From: Bog-756 sp963753905
GTDB taxonomy: Bacteria; Actinomycetota; Acidimicrobiia; Acidimicrobiales; RAAP-2
Reading direction: 5' to 3'
NCBI GenBank assembly: GCA_963753905.1
Contig: CAVWDZ010000003.1
Location: 123,565-187,564, forward strand
Length of the DNA: 64,000 nucleotides
Below are positions 61,489 through 64,000 of the stretch, in pieces (position 1 is the stretch's first letter; each line of letters opens with the position of its first letter). The translations under genes were made by a program, and so were the position numbers. The notes under the pieces are model-generated. The model was not told the DNA's origin, made no database searches, and worked only from the letters and a program-made list of their open reading frames with translations.

Positions 61489-62108
61489 CAGGGTCCCTCC
61501 ACATCGTCGTCGTGCACCGGTGAAGCAGGGGCCCTTCGCTCCGGACAGGTTGTGTTGTCCTGTCCATCGTCACTACTACGACCCCCTCCGACTTCCTCTC
61601 GGCCGCCTGGCACTTCCCGGGGTCACCGGTTATAGACAGGACTGCTTCCCGGACCGCAGATCCGGGGCCGAGGAGGATCTCTCCAGTTCCGAGGACAACC
61701 TTCTGGCCATTCCGAGCCCCCTGCGCCGGGAGGTTCCTGGACACCCGCTCCAAGATCTCTGGTGTCGTCCATGGTCTTCGCCCTTAGGGGAAAGGCTCGA
61801 CTCCCCCTGCTCCGCCATCACTGACGGACCGGTGTAACGACGCTGCAGGCTTCACGTGATGTTACGGACTGGTCAGTTGTTCCACCCCGCTTCGAACCCG
61901 GCCTCTCGACCACGCACGGGGGCTTCACTACCGGGGACCTTGGCGTCTCCCCGGACCGGACTTGCACCGGCTGGCTGTCCCCAGTTGTCGCTTGGTTACG
62001 TCATCACAACTCGAACCTCCTTGTTGTCATGGCGCCCAAGCTGCTGGACGCACCCCCCGAGCACCGGGTAAGTGGGATAGGCCGAGCTGGTAGGGCAGAA
62101 TCAGCAAC

Positions 62109-62606
62109 GTGACTGTCGAGCGGTGCGGTGAGTGTGGCTTCGACTCTGATAACTGGAGCGATGCCAGTGCGATCGCAGCAATCCAGCACCTGCCGTTGCA
62201 ATGGAACACGGCTGTCGCCGGATTGACTCCTAGCGATCAGCTCCGTAGACCCGTTCACCAGATGTGGTCCATCGCGGAGTACACAGATCACGTCCGGGAG
62301 GTGCTCTTCGGGATGAGGTTCCTCCTCGATACCGCCATCTCACAGCCTGGAACCGACCTTGGACAGTCACCGCAGTCGCAGTTCGCTTCTCAGTCTCGAC
62401 AGATTGACGTTGTAGCAGCTCTGGATGGCATTGACTATGAGGCCCGCTCGTTGAGTCAGCAGCTATCCGAGCTACCTGCCGACGACTGGTTCCTCACTGT
62501 GACGATCGACGGAGTCTCGGTCGATCCGCACTGGATTGCCCGTCACATCGTTCATGATGCGACTCATCACCTTCTCGACATCGTCCGACTGCGCTCAGCA
62601 CTTTGA
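62109..62606 (+). CDS. DinB superfamily protein
   Basis: Four-helix protein of 165 residues, GTG 62109. The histidine ligands of DinB/YfiT-like metal sites can be placed: His in EYTDHVREVLFG, and HIVHDATHHLLDI near the C-terminus. The N-terminus has a CGECGFD pair that could form a small metal knuckle. Relatives act as mycothiol or bacillithiol-dependent transferases or maleylpyruvate isomerase-like enzymes. It is divergent from the intron. Confidence 0.82.
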   Translation: MTVERCGECGFDSDNWSDASAIAAIQHLPLQWNTAVAGLTPSDQLRRPVHQMWSIAEYTDHVREVLFGMRFLLDTAISQPGTDLGQSPQSQFASQSRQIDVVAALDGIDYEARSLSQQLSELPADDWFLTVTIDGVSVDPHWIARHIVHDATHHLLDIVRLRSAL

Positions 62607-62660
62607 CGATCGGGGTGACTTCCCCTAAACACCGGGAGCGGGGCGGTTATCGAGCGGGGC

Positions 62661-63695
62661 CTACGAGCGTACCTCTGTTGGAGGTGTTGGCCCATAGGGC
62701 CGAGTCGTCAGCGCTCCCACCAATGAGTCAGTAAGGGCGCGCAAACTTTTCTCTGCACCCGGGTTTCTCCCATGATCGGATCGAAACAGCGCCGTGAAGG
62801 CAGCGATGTCCGAAAGCGTCCACGCCAGTCGGAAGAGAGACATCGCCGTGTCGTCGACCACCCTGCCGGTTGCCTGGGTGTATGGCCTCAGAGCGTGCGC
62901 CGACCCATCGTCAAACATCCAAAGGTCGCGCTCCGGCGGGGCCAGACCCACCGTGTCCCAGTCAACGAGTAGCACGCCACTGTCGGTATGCATCAGGTTG
63001 CCCGGATGCGGCTCACCGTGGGTGATGACCTCCTCGCCTCCTGCTTTCGCGACAAGGTCAGCAAGATGGTCGAAAGTGATTACCCACTCCTGCACCTCTG
63101 AAGCATGATTGGCCAATCGTTGCCGCGCCGGTTCGGAGAAGGGACCACCAGTCCACGTGCGATCGAGGTCGTCAAGAGCGGACTCCAGCACCTCTCGGCC
63201 CGGCAGAACAACGCCATACCGTGGCGTTCGAGAAGCGGCTGCCGGTGTCGACCGGTGCAGTTCAGCGAGCCGCCGCAATAGTTGCTCGCGGTCCTTGCTG
63301 CCGATCGTGTCCCCCCAAAGGCCCGGCTCGCCGTCCATGAACGGAAAAACCGTCAAGGCGTATCGCTCACTGAGCCGCAATGTCGTACTACCGCCGCGCC
63401 GGGGGATGGGGGCCACGACGAAGCCGAGGTTCCCATCTCGGTGGAGGGCGAGTGACGAGTCGTAGGCGGCTTCGAGGCCCTCGAAGGTTGAATCTGGACT
63501 TTCTCCTAGCCAGGGCTTCGTGTCGAGGTCATCGACGGTCAGGAAATACCTGTGCGCGAGGGTCTCGGTGCGCCAGTGATAGCTCCCAAGCCCCTTCGGG
63601 ATGTAGTGGAGTCGAGCGACATCCAGATCCCATGAGCGGGCCAGGGCATTGGCAAGGCCGAGTTCGTCGAGATCCAGGGGAGCGGGGGTATCCAC
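62661..63695 (-). CDS. APH family phosphotransferase (spectinomycin phosphotransferase-like)
   Basis: Aminoglycoside-phosphotransferase-fold kinase of 344 residues. The catalytic loop reads ITHGEPHPGNLM (usual form HGDxHPGN, with Glu in place of the first Asp), and the metal-binding motif LLVDWDTVGLAPPERDLW. Members phosphorylate antibiotics, choline, homoserine or sugars. The HGE variant and sequence style resemble spectinomycin/macrolide kinases, but the true substrate cannot be inferred. Confidence 0.8.
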   Translation of the reverse strand: MDTPAPLDLDELGLANALARSWDLDVARLHYIPKGLGSYHWRTETLAHRYFLTVDDLDTKPWLGESPDSTFEGLEAAYDSSLALHRDGNLGFVVAPIPRRGGSTTLRLSERYALTVFPFMDGEPGLWGDTIGSKDREQLLRRLAELHRSTPAAASRTPRYGVVLPGREVLESALDDLDRTWTGGPFSEPARQRLANHASEVQEWVITFDHLADLVAKAGGEEVITHGEPHPGNLMHTDSGVLLVDWDTVGLAPPERDLWMFDDGSAHALRPYTQATGRVVDDTAMSLFRLAWTLSDIAAFTALFRSDHGRNPGAEKSLRALTDSLVGALTTRPYGPTPPTEVRS

Positions 63696-63844
63696 AGCGA
63701 AGGCAGTTTCTCACGGGTGTTTTAGCCCGATGACGGGATACCTGCCCACAGGGAACCCTGCCCCACGTTCGCCTGCGAGTTCAGGGATGAACGCAACACC
63801 ATCCTGATTGGCGAACATTACGTCGTCGATCAAGAGGTGTGCAG

Positions 63845-63937
63845 ATGTCGAAGCCATTCACCGACGAAGAGAGGGCAACGATCTGGGAGGAGCACCGGAA
63901 AGAAGAGCTAAGAGTGGAAACTGGTGGAAATTCGTAG
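63845..63937 (+). CDS. Possible 30-residue protein or truncated DUF1801-like start
   Basis: ATG 63845 with AGAGGTG upstream, coding MSKPFTDEERATIWEEHRKE and a short tail, then TAG. The opening resembles the FT(A/D)EERAAMKER N-terminus common before DUF1801 domains, but no domain follows. It may be a truncated remnant or chance. The rest of the 63696-64000 region shows no other gene. Confidence 0.3.
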   Translation: MSKPFTDEERATIWEEHRKEELRVETGGNS

Positions 63938-64000
63938 CCGATCGCAGAAGGGCCGGACCTCTCGGACCGACCCTGACCTGCCTATGCAATTGGTGGCGGG

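Larger units (their letters stand above)
60062..62053 (-). mobile_element. Group II intron
   Basis: About 2 kb retroelement on the minus strand. Probable 5' end GTGCGTCC at 62053 (the GUGYG consensus), with domain I elements such as GGGGACAGCC and GGTGCAAGTCCGG. The reverse transcriptase lies in domain IV. Domain V is recognisable at 60094-60127 (AGCCGTGTGCGGGAGAACC pairing with GCATGCACGGTT), and the putative domain VI ends near CTGACTCACCC (about 60063). The 5' exon next to the junction can form a CCCG-GTGCT-CGGG hairpin, as is common for introns inserted behind terminators. Ends are predictions. Confidence 0.75.

Noticed and set aside
61489..62053. Open frames in the 565-bp region upstream of the RT gene
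   Set aside because: The region is structured intron RNA (domains I-III); translations have no family resemblance and conflict with the group II reading.
1..64000. CRISPR array, tRNA or rRNA genes
   Set aside because: No regularly spaced direct repeats, no cloverleaf-like sequence with TTC-arm motifs and no rRNA core segments were noticed; a tRNAscan-SE and Infernal run would settle this.

Overview
The window is GC-rich DNA (mostly about two thirds G+C) from a high-GC actinobacterium. Pointers are a WS/DGAT acyltransferase, many lipobox lipoproteins, GTG/TTG starts, several promoters placed for leaderless transcription, an encapsulated-ferritin protein and a cobalamin riboswitch of the actinobacterial kind. 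A member of the Acidimicrobiia is plausible, but nothing here proves the class. No rRNA, tRNA or CRISPR array was seen.

1-10.4 kb: the end of a branched-chain amino-acid ABC locus (a fused LivH-LivM permease cut by the window edge, and its lipoprotein), a LipM-like esterase divergent from a wax ester synthase, a YVTN beta-propeller lipoprotein, an NAD-dependent epimerase divergent from its likely TetR regulator, a small zinc-ribbon protein and an anchored amidase-like protein. 10.5-12.1 kb: a secreted alpha/alpha-barrel protein under a cobalamin riboswitch. 12.3-21 kb: a two-domain VOC protein, a DrrAB-type ABC exporter with a PadR regulator, a MarR/MFS efflux pair and a MacB-type exporter. 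21-28 kb: dienelactone hydrolase, two copies of an AraC-VOC module, GNAT, a secreted phospholipase C-like phosphoesterase, a MerR relic, and an SDR/TetR pair. 28-32 kb: ProRS and an AHSA1-ArsR-DUF2182-DUF899 operon.

32-44 kb: an anchored nucleoside hydrolase with an IS630 element inserted just upstream, then a redox cluster (Ohr, a frameshifted DsbA-like protein, LUD protein, thioredoxin-reductase-like flavoprotein, UBP zinc finger), a second phosphoesterase, an encapsulated-ferritin gene without a shell gene, a CaiB CoA-transferase and a GMC dehydrogenase pair. 44.3-50.4 kb: an oligopeptide ABC operon whose second permease and both ATPases are one fused gene. 50.8-56 kb: a TetR-like regulator, a DHFR-family pseudogene and a PadR-ABC operon. 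56-64 kb: lower-GC accessory DNA with a pentapeptide-repeat surface protein, proline iminopeptidase, a group II intron, a DinB protein and an APH-family kinase.

The recurring theme is small regulator-plus-effector modules with visible operator palindromes. The observations I rank highest are the riboswitch-controlled transcobalamin-like protein, the permease-ATPase-ATPase fusion, the orphan encapsulin cargo and the two PadR promoters with the operator inside a 17-bp spacer.
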